Part shown: one piece after another, positions 33,123-41,117 of the stretch
Position numbering within the stretch: position 1 is the stretch's first letter
Layout: each line of letters begins with the position of its first letter
Source: CAYMAZ01 sp964526285
Lineage (GTDB): Bacteria; Bacteroidota; Bacteroidia; Bacteroidales; DTU049
Direction: 5' to 3'
DNA: 64,000 nucleotides
NCBI GenBank assembly: GCA_964526285.1
Contig: CAZGIW010000005.1
Span: 1 to 64,000 of the forward strand
Program-made: the position numbers and the translations under genes
Notes under the pieces: model-generated
Database searches by the model: none
Told to the model about the DNA's origin: nothing
Seen by the model: the letters and a program-made list of their open reading frames with translations, nothing else

Positions 33123-33830
33123 ATGATACAGGGAAAAGAAAAAGTATTTGAATGGCTAAAGCTGAATCAAACACCCTACTGGAAACTAAAAGACCAGAGG
33201 GGCACAGATTTGAAAGCAATAAGCCCTGGTGTTGATGATTTGTCTCTGGATGATTCTATTGAGCACCTATCAAAGATTTTTGACACGCTTGGTGAAGGAT
33301 ATTATACTTTGGAAGCCTGGAAAACCAAAGGGCAAACAAAGGAGTGGAAGCGCGAACTTGTTAGAATTGGTGATGCTGCGGGGCAGGTTGCCGCAATAGG
33401 CTCACTTGGTGCAGCTGCAGCAATTTCTCAAACGGATATTGATGAGAGAGTAAACAAGGCAATGGAGGACTACAAAAGGGCCTTGAAAATTGAACAGCTT
33501 GAAGCCCGGGTTAAGGAACTTGAGGCAATAAATAAAGAACTTGAGCTTGAGATGGATTCATTTGATAAAAGGATTTACAACAGAGTTTCTCCTTTTATTG
33601 GTGCTCTTTACAAAGGGCTTGGTATTGATCCAGGATTGTCACAGGAGGCAATTTCAGGCCAATCAGAGCAAACTGTTGAAGAAATTGAAAAAAGGCTTGA
33701 AGCAGCTTTTGAAAAGTGGGAAAAACACGAAAAAGACACAGTTACCCTTTTGGAAAAAATTGCACAGCTGGCCGAAACCGACACATCAACCTATAACGTG
33801 GCGCGCAATATGTTAATGTCTCAACAATAA
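33123..33830 (+). CDS. Coiled-coil late protein
   Basis: 235 residues. The N-terminal third is mixed (YWKLKDQRGTDLKAISPGVD). The centre has a Gly/Ala-rich helix (AGQVAAIGSLGAAAAISQ), then a heptad coiled coil (EQLEARVKELEAINKELELE), and a helical C-terminal part. It could be a scaffolding, internal or membrane-contact virion protein. No family is recognised. Confidence 0.5.
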   Translation: MIQGKEKVFEWLKLNQTPYWKLKDQRGTDLKAISPGVDDLSLDDSIEHLSKIFDTLGEGYYTLEAWKTKGQTKEWKRELVRIGDAAGQVAAIGSLGAAAAISQTDIDERVNKAMEDYKRALKIEQLEARVKELEAINKELELEMDSFDKRIYNRVSPFIGALYKGLGIDPGLSQEAISGQSEQTVEEIEKRLEAAFEKWEKHEKDTVTLLEKIAQLAETDTSTYNVARNMLMSQQ

Positions 33831-33844
33831 AAAACACACGTCAC

Positions 33845-34896
33845 ATGAAGTTTGAACAGTCAAAATATAAAGGTTATTACATCGTACCCAAAAGCGATTC
33901 GGCTAATGTCAGAAAAACGCCCAACGGCCAGCTGATTAAAAATGTAAAAAAAGGCAAAGCCTGCGGGGTTGCCACTGGCCGATTTGTTAAAGAGGGAAGT
34001 AGTGCCTGGTATGAAATGTATGTGGGCAACACACATGCCGAATTGTTAAAAAAACAAATAGGGTTTTCTCACAGCTCCGTTATCAACGTAACTCTAAAAC
34101 ATCCGGGAGGATCTTCCTCGTCATCATCCTCTAAGTCATTGCTGCTAGCTCTGCGCGACGCAGCCGAGATTCAGGAAATAACAAAGAGGTTGATGTGCCG
34201 TAAGATACAGACNNNNNNNNNNCCTCATCGTCAGGATCAGAATCAGGAGGAAACCCTGCAGCGGAAGCAGCAAAAACAGAGAGGTTGCTCTTCGATATTA
34301 TTAATACTGATAAAAAAACGGTAGAGAATCTGATTAATGCATACCGGCTGGCACTTGAATATAAAAGGCGTGGCGTTGCTGTGCCTCACAAATATGTGAT
34401 GTCATTCTTCAACATCTGGAGCAGTGTTGCTGCCCGGAGGGATTATATAGCCAATCACCCCAACCTGCAGATAACTAAGGGTTCTCCAATGGCACACCCT
34501 GTTTCGTTTAAGGCTTTTGAACAGTTTGCAGAAAAAGGGATGTCTGAGATAGGGGCAATTCCAATTGTTATATGGATCATTGCTGGAGTCATTTCAACAG
34601 CTGCCACTGCTGCCGGCACCATATATGTTTGGGAACAGTTCCAGCCAAAATATGATGCAAGCAAACAAAACTTAAAGCAATCGGAGGAGCTTAAAAAAGT
34701 ACTTGCTGATGTTGACCCGGAGGTGAGAGATCAGATACTAGAGGATCTGGAGGGGCAGCTTGATGATGCATATTATGCAGGGTTGAGAGAGGGCACCTGG
34801 AAGGGACGCTTGAATATTGGAAAGCCTGTAATATATGCACTTGGTGGATTTTTGCTAATTAGCTGGTTTATGAACAGAAAACAACAAAAAGGATGA
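33845..34896 (+). CDS. SH3-like plus two-membrane-helix late protein, interrupted by an assembly gap
   Basis: The part before the gap (from ATG 33845) has a bacterial SH3-like domain (about residues 8-62: GYYIVPKSDSANVRKTPNGQ and AWYEMYVG), followed by a Ser-rich linker. After the 10-N gap, the open frame begins with another Ser-rich run (SSSGSESGGNPAAEAAK). It continues into helices, a membrane segment (IPIVIWIIAGVISTAATAAG) and a C-terminal membrane segment (PVIYALGGFLLISWFM). No start codon other than TTG lies near the right part. I therefore read both as one gene. SH3b domains often bind peptidoglycan, fitting a lysis or entry device. Confidence 0.55.
34213..34222. other. Assembly gap (10 N) inside a Ser-rich low-complexity stretch
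   Basis: TCA/TCC/TCG serine codon runs occur on both sides, a likely cause of the break. The real length is unknown and must restore one frame if the flanks are one gene. Confidence 0.95.
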
Positions 34897-35606
34897 AACT
34901 GATTGTTATAAAAACGTATTTGAAAGAAGGGCAGTCATCGCGTGAATTATACACGGAGTTTGTTGAATTTGCCAAGTCCGGCAGAGTGGAAACCAATAAA
35001 TGCAGAGCAGTTGTTTTTATTAACCAGGGAGAAACTGAGGTCTATGTGGAAACCTGCAGGTTGCTTCCAGGAGAAAGGCTGGCTATAGGCATGGAAATAG
35101 ACAACACCCATATTGAACAAACATTTAGGGTGTGGGAACCACTGAAAGCACCAACAATGAGGACACTACTACTCAATAAAAACATTGGGGGCGGAGAAGT
35201 TATTGGCGCAGGCCAATACGCCTTCGGCCAGGAGGTAACAATTGAAGTTATCACACATGGCGGGTATAATTTCATAGGGTGGTATGTTGACGGAAATCTG
35301 TGGGCAACTGAGACATTATATACCTTCAATATGCCCGATGAGGATATGGTAATTGAGGCACACTTTGAGGAACAGGCTCAATACACGCTTTCGGTTGGTG
35401 TGGTTGGAAGTGGTAATGTAGTTCCTTCAGAAGGGGAATTTCCAGAAGGTTACAATGTGTCACTTCAGGCCAATCCAGATAAAGGGTATCGTTTTGATTA
35501 CTGGGCAGACGGTATGGGGTCTCCTGTGTCAAATAAAAACCCCTATACATTTGACATGCCAGCTGAAAACGTAATATTGCAGGCATACTTTTCTCAAATA
35601 TTGTGA
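34893..35606 (+). CDS. Probable spike or adhesin with two InlB-type repeats
   Basis: 237 residues. The N-terminal ~85 residues are a separate domain (KLIVIKTYLKEGQSSRELYT). Two divergent InlB B-repeats follow: one with FIGWYVDGN and YTFNMPDEDMVIEAHFEE (~90-158), the other with FDYWADGMG and YTFDMPAENVILQAYF (~160-237). Such repeats are found in bacterial surface adhesins and secreted proteins. Here, within the late module and next to muralytic genes, it is most likely a receptor-binding spike. It overlaps both neighbours by 4 nt. Confidence 0.6.
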   Translation: MKLIVIKTYLKEGQSSRELYTEFVEFAKSGRVETNKCRAVVFINQGETEVYVETCRLLPGERLAIGMEIDNTHIEQTFRVWEPLKAPTMRTLLLNKNIGGGEVIGAGQYAFGQEVTIEVITHGGYNFIGWYVDGNLWATETLYTFNMPDEDMVIEAHFEEQAQYTLSVGVVGSGNVVPSEGEFPEGYNVSLQANPDKGYRFDYWADGMGSPVSNKNPYTFDMPAENVILQAYFSQIL

Positions 35607-36094
35607 TGATGGTAGAAATATTAATCCCTTTAGGAATATATTTAATTACAAAATACATGACAGGAATGAAACCGCACAAGCCCACACCCGGCAGAATAAC
35701 AAGCCCCTATGGATACAGAAACAATCCTTATCCAGGAAAAAGTGGCAAGCAGTTTCATGGGGGAATTGATATTGCAGATCAATCAAAAAAATCGCAGCCA
35801 GTATATGCCACATATCCTGGAGTTGTTAAAGTGGCCGCAAACAGTGGAAGCACATCAGGGCTAAGAGTGTGGGTGCACAAGGATAACACAAACATTTATA
35901 TTTTATATGCACACTTGTCAAAAGTAAATGTTAGAGTAGGTCAAAAGGTAAATGCAGGTGATTTGCTGGGTTATACTGGAAATTCAGGGGCAGAATGGTC
36001 AGGAATACATCTTCATTATGCCGAGAGGGTAGGTGGCATGTCCGTAAATTTTCCAGACAGAAACCCCGTTGAGATTGCAGAATTATATAAATAA
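35603..36094 (+). CDS. Membrane-anchored M23-family peptidoglycan endopeptidase
   Basis: 163 residues. A hydrophobic N-terminus (residues 3-20) acts as anchor. The LytM/M23 zinc site is complete: H52 and D56 in QFHGGIDIAD, H104 in LYAHLS, and H136/H138 in SGIHLHYAE. The enzyme cuts peptide cross-links in the cell wall. It could be part of the virion for entry or of the lysis set. It starts in a 4-nt overlap with the spike gene. Confidence 0.88.
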   Translation: MMMVEILIPLGIYLITKYMTGMKPHKPTPGRITSPYGYRNNPYPGKSGKQFHGGIDIADQSKKSQPVYATYPGVVKVAANSGSTSGLRVWVHKDNTNIYILYAHLSKVNVRVGQKVNAGDLLGYTGNSGAEWSGIHLHYAERVGGMSVNFPDRNPVEIAELYK

Positions 36095-36107
36095 AAAATG
36101 ATTAACC

Positions 36108-36674
36108 ATGTTGTTATTTGAGCAATACGTAAAAACAAACAAAACCGAGTTTATCAACAAAGTTAAACGAATCTCTGCATTACTGGGTATTAACCCCGAT
36201 TGGTTGATGGCTGTCATGCAGCTTGAAAGTGGAATAAATCCCCAAGCCGTAAACAGACAACCGGGTGATCCTTCAGACCCTTCTCAAAGGGCTGCTTATC
36301 GTGCTGTTGGGTTAATCCAGTTTATGCCTGCCACTGCACGCGGGCTTGGTACATCAACCCAGCAGCTCTATGGGATGACTAATCTTCAACAGCTTGACTA
36401 CGTGTATAAGTATTATAAAGGTTATTCCGGAAGGATTAATTCTTTTGAGGATATGTACACTGTAAATTTTTGGCCGGCCGCTCTTGGAAAACCACTGCAC
36501 TATGTTATGGAAACAAAAACGCTATCAGCATCCCTTGTGGCAAAACAAAATCCTGTTTTCGATCTCAATAAAGATGGAAAAATAACTTATGGGGAGTTTT
36601 TAACTGCAATCAGGGCAATAAAGGAGAAGCAGCTCGGCCACAACGCAGCTCGGGTTTTTGAAAAAAAAAAATAA
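36108..36674 (+). CDS. Lytic transglycosylase (SLT-like), possibly extended by slippage
   Basis: 188 residues. The catalytic Glu is E40 in MAVMQLESGINPQA, followed by the SLT motifs AVGLIQFMPATARGLG and LQQLDYVYKYYKGY. A DLNKDGKITYGEF segment (about 155-167) is an EF-hand-type calcium loop. The gene ends in an 11-A run followed by TAA. In the -1 frame the same run leads into a hydrophobic 24-residue segment (IIAFGGLALFAVGALVAILI) that stops just before the next gene. Slippage there would give a membrane-anchored form. The enzyme cuts glycan strands in the cell wall. Confidence 0.87.
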   Translation: MLLFEQYVKTNKTEFINKVKRISALLGINPDWLMAVMQLESGINPQAVNRQPGDPSDPSQRAAYRAVGLIQFMPATARGLGTSTQQLYGMTNLQQLDYVYKYYKGYSGRINSFEDMYTVNFWPAALGKPLHYVMETKTLSASLVAKQNPVFDLNKDGKITYGEFLTAIRAIKEKQLGHNAARVFEKKK

Positions 36675-36743
36675 TTGCCTTTGGGGGGTTGGCTTTGTTT
36701 GCTGTTGGGGCGCTTGTGGCAATATTGATAAAAAGCAGATAAT

Positions 36744-36944
36744 ATGTGGATAGATAAAATATTTGAAAGATACCCGTTTTCGGGTGCGGGAGTAACCCTA
36801 GCGGGCACAATCCCCTCATTTATTAATGAACTCAACAGTGTGCTTCAGTTTTGCTCTCTCACAATAACAATTGTTTTAGGCCTAATTGCGATTTCAGTAC
36901 ATATGGAAAAAAGAAAAAATAAAAAAAATGATTCCCAAAAGTAA
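36744..36944 (+). CDS. Small membrane protein, holin-like candidate 1
   Basis: 66 residues with one membrane helix (about 32-52: LQFCSLTITIVLGLIAISV) and a strongly basic C-terminal tail (EKRKNKKNDSQK). Such size and charge pattern fit a phage holin or a small virion membrane protein. It starts 1 nt after the frameshifted extension of the transglycosylase and overlaps the next gene by 17 nt. Confidence 0.6.
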   Translation: MWIDKIFERYPFSGAGVTLAGTIPSFINELNSVLQFCSLTITIVLGLIAISVHMEKRKNKKNDSQK

Positions 36945-37113
36945 GCGATACAGAATAACAGCCATATTCTTTTTCTATATTGCCACACTCACAGTGCTGG
37001 CAATATTTAAGGGTCTTGAAAATTTGGCAATTACGGGGTTTACTGTGCTTTCCGGTGCAATATCAATTTACGTATGGGGAGAAACTAAAAGAAAAAGTGA
37101 TGAAAATATTTAA
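36928..37113 (+). CDS. Small membrane protein, holin-like candidate 2
   Basis: 61 residues starting MIPKSKRYR, a short basic head. Two membrane helices (ITAIFFFYIATLTVLAIF and LAITGFTVLSGAISIYVW) are joined by a short loop, and the tail is basic. A two-helix hairpin with charged ends is the class II holin pattern. It is flanked by other lysis candidates and overlaps the spanin gene by 14 nt. Confidence 0.6.
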   Translation: MIPKSKRYRITAIFFFYIATLTVLAIFKGLENLAITGFTVLSGAISIYVWGETKRKSDENI

Positions 37114-37531
37114 GTTATTGGTTTTTATTACAGGGACAATGATGATGCTATTGTCCTGTTCCCCACAAAAAAGGGTTGAAAGAATACTTAAGAATAACCC
37201 GTATCTTTTGGCTGAAGAGATCATTACTGTCAGGGACACAGTTCTTGTTCCTGGTATAATTGCAGACACAATGGTTATAACCAATAAGGCTGATACAGTA
37301 GAAATTTATAAAGATCGCCTATATACCCGTGTAATAAGAATTATGGATACTCTGTATATTCACTCAGAATGTTTTCCTGACACAATTATAATTGAAAGGG
37401 AGCTGACAGTACAAAAGATTAAAGAGCTACCAACAGGAAAAGAGAAACAAACTGCAGGATGGCTTTTTTCAATTTTTTTGTTTTGTGCTCTGTTGTTGTT
37501 TCTTGCCGGCAGGGCACAGGAAAAACGATAA
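37100..37531 (+). CDS. Probable unimolecular spanin (u-spanin)
   Basis: 143 residues. The start has a lipoprotein signal (FITGTMMMLLSC, lipidated Cys at residue 20), and the end has a membrane helix (TAGWLFSIFLFCALLLFLAG) plus a basic tail. One protein that is an outer-membrane lipoprotein at one end and an inner-membrane protein at the other is the hallmark of u-spanins, which fuse the two membranes at the last lysis step. The middle is beta-strand-prone (DTVLVPGIIADTMVITN). Position at the end of the lysis cluster supports this. Confidence 0.7.
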   Translation: MKIFKLLVFITGTMMMLLSCSPQKRVERILKNNPYLLAEEIITVRDTVLVPGIIADTMVITNKADTVEIYKDRLYTRVIRIMDTLYIHSECFPDTIIIERELTVQKIKELPTGKEKQTAGWLFSIFLFCALLLFLAGRAQEKR

Positions 37532-37542
37532 AGAGGCGTTCT

Positions 37543-37576
37543 AAAAAACCCGACAGGATCCTGTCGGGTTTTTTTT
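37543..37576 (+). terminator. Strong intrinsic terminator of the late module
   Basis: A perfect palindrome, AACCCGACAGGA / TCCTGTCGGGTT, is flanked by an A-run and a T-run and lies 12 nt after the spanin stop codon. Confidence 0.92.
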
Positions 37577-37599
37577 GTACTTTTACCAACAAATATAAT

Positions 37600-37623
37600 A
37601 TTGTTGAACCATTGTTGAACCAT
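37600..37623 (+). repeat. Candidate integrase arm-binding site, right
   Basis: Identical 24 bp to 19944-19967, two tandem ATTGTTGAACC units plus AT, same orientation, 51 bp before attR. Confidence 0.75.
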
Positions 37624-37674
37624 TTAACATTAAATATTGCTATGCTGTTTAGAATAAGCCAGTTAATTAGCAGT

Positions 37675-37694
37675 GTTCGAGTCCTGGTGGGGCT
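37675..37694 (+). other. attR core (20 bp)
   Basis: GTTCGAGTCCTGGTGGGGCT, exact copy of the tRNA-Arg 3' end at 19813-19832. No tRNA body precedes it, so this is the duplicated end created by integration. Confidence 0.9.
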
Positions 37695-38029
37695 ACAGCC
37701 TTCAAAAGTAACTGCCTGAATGTCAGCAGTATAAAATTTTAAATATTCAGCAGGTGACAAATTTGCGTTATTTCAATGGTTGTAAAAAAACGCCATTCTG
37801 TTCGGTTTGCCCAGTAAATATTGGTTTTGCTTTTTAAGGAACTAGGCTCGATTCCTGATGCTTTTCATTCTCCTTTTTGTGTTTTTTTTGCAACAATGCA
37901 CGAAGTGCACTCCAAAGAGAACAAATCGCGCGTTATGAAAAGGTTTCTTAGTTTACCAGAAATAGTATCGAGCACTCAAGATATTCTGTTATTAATAATT
38001 ATAATCAACATTATTTATCAATTGTTTTT
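37695..38029. other. Noncoding stretch after attR
   Basis: I see no credible gene. One open frame on the plus strand is unlike its neighbours in codon use and opposes the next minus-strand gene. This should be host DNA flanking the insertion. Confidence 0.5.
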
Positions 38030-38341
38030 TCACACACACAAGGATGCTGAAATAATATGAGTTGAAATTCTTCTGTCAATATGTTCCCAAACATGACAAA
38101 TTGCTTTGTGTTTTATACCTGGAAACACTTCTGTTTCAATTCTCTCATTTTTGGGTGTTTCACCCTGAAATGCATCATTGCGTTTCGATTGAGTTTCCGT
38201 TAATTCCATTGCGGAATAAACGCTACTGACAAAATGTTTTATTTTATTATTATCAAACGAGGTGTATAGTGTAAGAAAAAGGATTACCACCAGTACCCTT
38301 GGTAGAATTTTGTTTGATTTTTCAATCCAATTATTATTCAT
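38030..38341 (-). CDS. Small membrane protein of unknown function
   Basis: 103 residues from the ATG at 38341 (MNNNWIEKSNK). One membrane helix (about residues 15-31: PRVLVVILFLTLYTSF) is followed by a polar C-terminal region. No family recognised. It lies downstream of the two-component genes on the same strand but about 170 nt away. It may be spurious. Confidence 0.35.
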   Translation of the reverse strand: MNNNWIEKSNKILPRVLVVILFLTLYTSFDNNKIKHFVSSVYSAMELTETQSKRNDAFQGETPKNERIETEVFPGIKHKAICHVWEHIDRRISTHIISASLCV

Positions 38342-38511
38342 GATTATGAAAATTTCAATTAACAATACAAAAGTACTTTAAAATTACTCGCTGACAATAG
38401 GTAATTTGTGCAGTGTTTTTATAAGTATTTAATGCAAAACTGAAATATATTCAGATTAGAGATATTTTGTTTTATACTAATAATCTAAAAATACACATTC
38501 TCAATGTACAA

Positions 38512-39177
38512 CTACACATCAATAATCTTATTTTTCAGGGCATAAACCACAACATCAACAACACTTGTCAGTTCAAGTTTTTCCAGAATATTTCTTTTGT
38601 GAGCTTCAATAGTGCGATGACTTACATCAAGTTCTTTTGCAATTTCTTTAGAGACCATTCCCTGAGCCATATACTTTATTACTTCAATTTCTCTTTCAGA
38701 CAAACATGTTAATTTGCTTTGAGAATACTTGTCACCGTATTTAGCACGTCTGATAAAATTAGCAGAAAGATTGTTTCTTATTTTATGTGAAACATATTCT
38801 TTTCCGTCAATCACTTCATATATGGCTGCTACCAGCTCCTCCTTTGAGATATCTTTTTGAATATAACCGAGAGCACCATTTTGAAAAGCTCCCAAAATCA
38901 ATTCTTCGTCAGTGTTGCTTGACAAAACCAAAACAGCAGTTGATGTTTTCTCAGTTACCTTTTTTGCAATTCTCAATCCCTCAAGATCAGGCAAAAACAT
39001 GTCAAGCAACAATACATCAACTTCCAGCTCGATAATTCTTTCAACAATTCCATCAGGAACAGACTGGTCTCCTACAACCTCAATATAATTTTCATTTTGA
39101 AACATTGCTTTTATTCCATCTCTAATCAACATATGGTCGTCAAGCAAATACAATTTGATTTTTTTTAATTCACTCAT
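38512..39177 (-). CDS. LuxR/NarL-type response regulator
   Basis: 221 residues. The receiver domain (1-120) has the acidic pocket in LYLLDDHMLIRDG, the phospho-acceptor Asp near residue 55 in DVLLLDMFLPD, and the Lys in GYIQKDISKEE. The C-terminal LuxR-type helix-turn-helix is clear (CLSEREIEVIKYMAQGMVSK, then LDVSHRTIEAHKRNILEKL). It should be phosphorylated by the histidine kinase encoded just upstream, with which it overlaps by 4 nt. Targets are not known. The secreted-protein genes to the right are candidates only by position. Confidence 0.92.
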   Translation of the reverse strand: MSELKKIKLYLLDDHMLIRDGIKAMFQNENYIEVVGDQSVPDGIVERIIELEVDVLLLDMFLPDLEGLRIAKKVTEKTSTAVLVLSSNTDEELILGAFQNGALGYIQKDISKEELVAAIYEVIDGKEYVSHKIRNNLSANFIRRAKYGDKYSQSKLTCLSEREIEVIKYMAQGMVSKEIAKELDVSHRTIEAHKRNILEKLELTSVVDVVVYALKNKIIDV

Positions 39178-41117
39178 ATCACTTTGTAATTTAATGAAAA
39201 ACTAAACCTGCTCCCTTTTTCGGGAATACTTTCAACAAACATTCTTCCTCCGTTTATAATAATCAATTCTTTGCATAGCATCAACCCAAGCCCCATCCCT
39301 TTACTGGAGTGCTTTCCGATTTTGCTGAAGTCACATGCTGTTGTCATTAGCTTATCAACATCATTTTCTGCAATTCCAATCCCCTGGTCAATAACACTAA
39401 AAACATAACCCGATTCAATCTCTGTTGATTCAATTCTTATTTCTGATCCATCAGGAGAGAATTTGATTGCATTGCTGATTAAGTTTCTTAATACAGCTGA
39501 AACCATAGAAAAGTCAGCAAAAACGTGAGTGTTTTCTAAAACTTTGTTGATGATGATGATGTTTTTTTTCTTTGCTTCGTGTTCAATTAACAAAACTACT
39601 TTTCCTACAGCAATGCCCATATCAATTTCTTTTGGAGAATAGCCCGGATTACCTTTTCTGAGAATTACCCATTGCAATATATTTTGTATAAGTTCGTGAT
39701 GCCTATTTGCTTCTTCCTTAATTTCAAAAAGACATTTATAGAGTGTCCCTTTGTCAATATCATGAAAGTTTTCATATATAACATTTGAAGTGGTTTTAAT
39801 TGAAGAAGCTGGAGTGAGAATGTCATGTGCAAGAATAGCTATGAACTTATCTTTAATGGAATTTGCCTCCTGTAGGTTTTTTTCTGATTGCTGAAGGGAA
39901 AAGTTAACCTCACTGAGAGAGTTATTGTGTTCGACCAACAATTTGCCAATTTTTAGTTTATTTTTTAAAGACCTGAACATAAATATCATGCTCGCCAGCA
40001 TCAACAATAAAATAATCATTAAATATAGCTTCTGAATTTGTGATTTTTTTTCTGATTCTTCCTGATATATTTGATGGATTTGTAAGCGATCAATATCAGT
40101 CTTATATTTTTCTTTTGCTTTTATTTCCTGAAACTGAAAATCCTGATTGATAGACATTAAACTATCATTAAAAAACTGAAATTTTTTATATGACAATATT
40201 GCAGAATCCAATAGCCCTAAATTCTCATATGAGATTGCCAATTCTTCATGTCCGCTTGCCAATACTTCTGTTCTTCCAAGACGTTCTGCCGTTTCAATTC
40301 CTTTTCTGGAATAGTGGATAGCCTCATGATAGTCTCCTTTTGCATTATGCGTCTGGGCAAGATGAACATAGCTTTGGCATACATGCCAAACAGCATTTTT
40401 TTCAATTGCTTGCTCCAAAGCAAGCAAGAAATACTTTTCTGCCAGATCATACTCTTGCATTTTAAAATATGTTAGGGCAATATTTCCATAACTAACAATA
40501 ATTCCATTTGAGGAATTAATTGCCAGCATGTATTCCAATGACTTTTCAAAAAAAGACAAACCCTCTTCAAAATTATTCTCTATGACAAGCAAAACACCCA
40601 GATAATTTGTTGCATATGCGATGCCAAGTGTATCGTTTAGTCTGTGTGACACCTCAAGGTATTTTAAGTAATAAAATCTGGCTTGGGGATAATTTTTTGT
40701 TACAAAATACTCCTGTCCAATTCCATTATAAGCCTTTTTAATAATTTGAGGCAGATTGTGTCTTTTTGCTTCTTCCAAAATCATGTTATAGATGAAGAAA
40801 ACTCTGGAATATTGCATTTGTCGTGAATATGAAGCTCCAATGTAATAAGCGGCATCCAATGAAACTGATTTGTATTCAATATTTTTTGTGTAATTATATA
40901 AGTGTGTCGTTTTTCTAAAAACATTCTGCAGAATGTTACGTGATTCGTTAATGTCTGCATCAATTAAGCTTATTCCTCTGTTAATTTCTGAACGATAGTA
41001 TTCTATTGAATTTGTTTCTCCATACTCAATATACTTTTTGCTAAAATTGTTTTGGCTTTTCCCATGAAGAGAAACTCCTAGTAGAATAAGAACAATCAAA
41101 AAGCATTTTCCAAACAT
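39174..41117 (-). CDS. Periplasmic-TPR sensor histidine kinase
   Basis: 647 residues. A signal peptide is followed by a long TPR region (about 40-340) with units such as QARFYYLKYLEVSHRLNDTL and YDLAEKYFLLALEQAIEKN. One membrane helix (about 365-385: LYLMIILLLMLASMIFMF) and a short coiled coil lead to the kinase. The H-box is AILAHDILTPASSIKTTSN with the phospho-His in AHD. N-box LRNLISNAIKF, G1 DQGIGIAEND and G2 KGMGLGLMLCKELI are all present. The sensor is periplasmic TPRs, common in Bacteroidota. Confidence 0.92.
   Translation of the reverse strand: MFGKCFLIVLILLGVSLHGKSQNNFSKKYIEYGETNSIEYYRSEINRGISLIDADINESRNILQNVFRKTTHLYNYTKNIEYKSVSLDAAYYIGASYSRQMQYSRVFFIYNMILEEAKRHNLPQIIKKAYNGIGQEYFVTKNYPQARFYYLKYLEVSHRLNDTLGIAYATNYLGVLLVIENNFEEGLSFFEKSLEYMLAINSSNGIIVSYGNIALTYFKMQEYDLAEKYFLLALEQAIEKNAVWHVCQSYVHLAQTHNAKGDYHEAIHYSRKGIETAERLGRTEVLASGHEELAISYENLGLLDSAILSYKKFQFFNDSLMSINQDFQFQEIKAKEKYKTDIDRLQIHQIYQEESEKKSQIQKLYLMIILLLMLASMIFMFRSLKNKLKIGKLLVEHNNSLSEVNFSLQQSEKNLQEANSIKDKFIAILAHDILTPASSIKTTSNVIYENFHDIDKGTLYKCLFEIKEEANRHHELIQNILQWVILRKGNPGYSPKEIDMGIAVGKVVLLIEHEAKKKNIIIINKVLENTHVFADFSMVSAVLRNLISNAIKFSPDGSEIRIESTEIESGYVFSVIDQGIGIAENDVDKLMTTACDFSKIGKHSSKGMGLGLMLCKELIIINGGRMFVESIPEKGSRFSFSLNYKVI

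Larger units (their letters stand above)
19813..37694. mobile_element. Integrated temperate element of 17.9 kb, probable non-tailed prophage
   Basis: The element is bounded by a 20-bp direct repeat (attL in tRNA-Arg, attR downstream). It starts with a tyrosine integrase, and then carries a divergent repressor, small early genes, VapE-like ATPases and Uma2-like proteins. A noncoding iteron-like segment follows, and then a late module with virion-candidate, muralytic, holin-like and spanin-like genes that ends at a strong terminator. No terminase, portal, major tail, baseplate or tape-measure protein is seen. No Walker A motif occurs in the late module. The boundaries are well supported. The virus type is an inference. 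Confidence 0.85.

Noticed and set aside
37821..38060. Plus-strand frame after attR
   Set aside because: Codon use is unlike its neighbours, with no domain. It ends opposite the minus-strand small gene.
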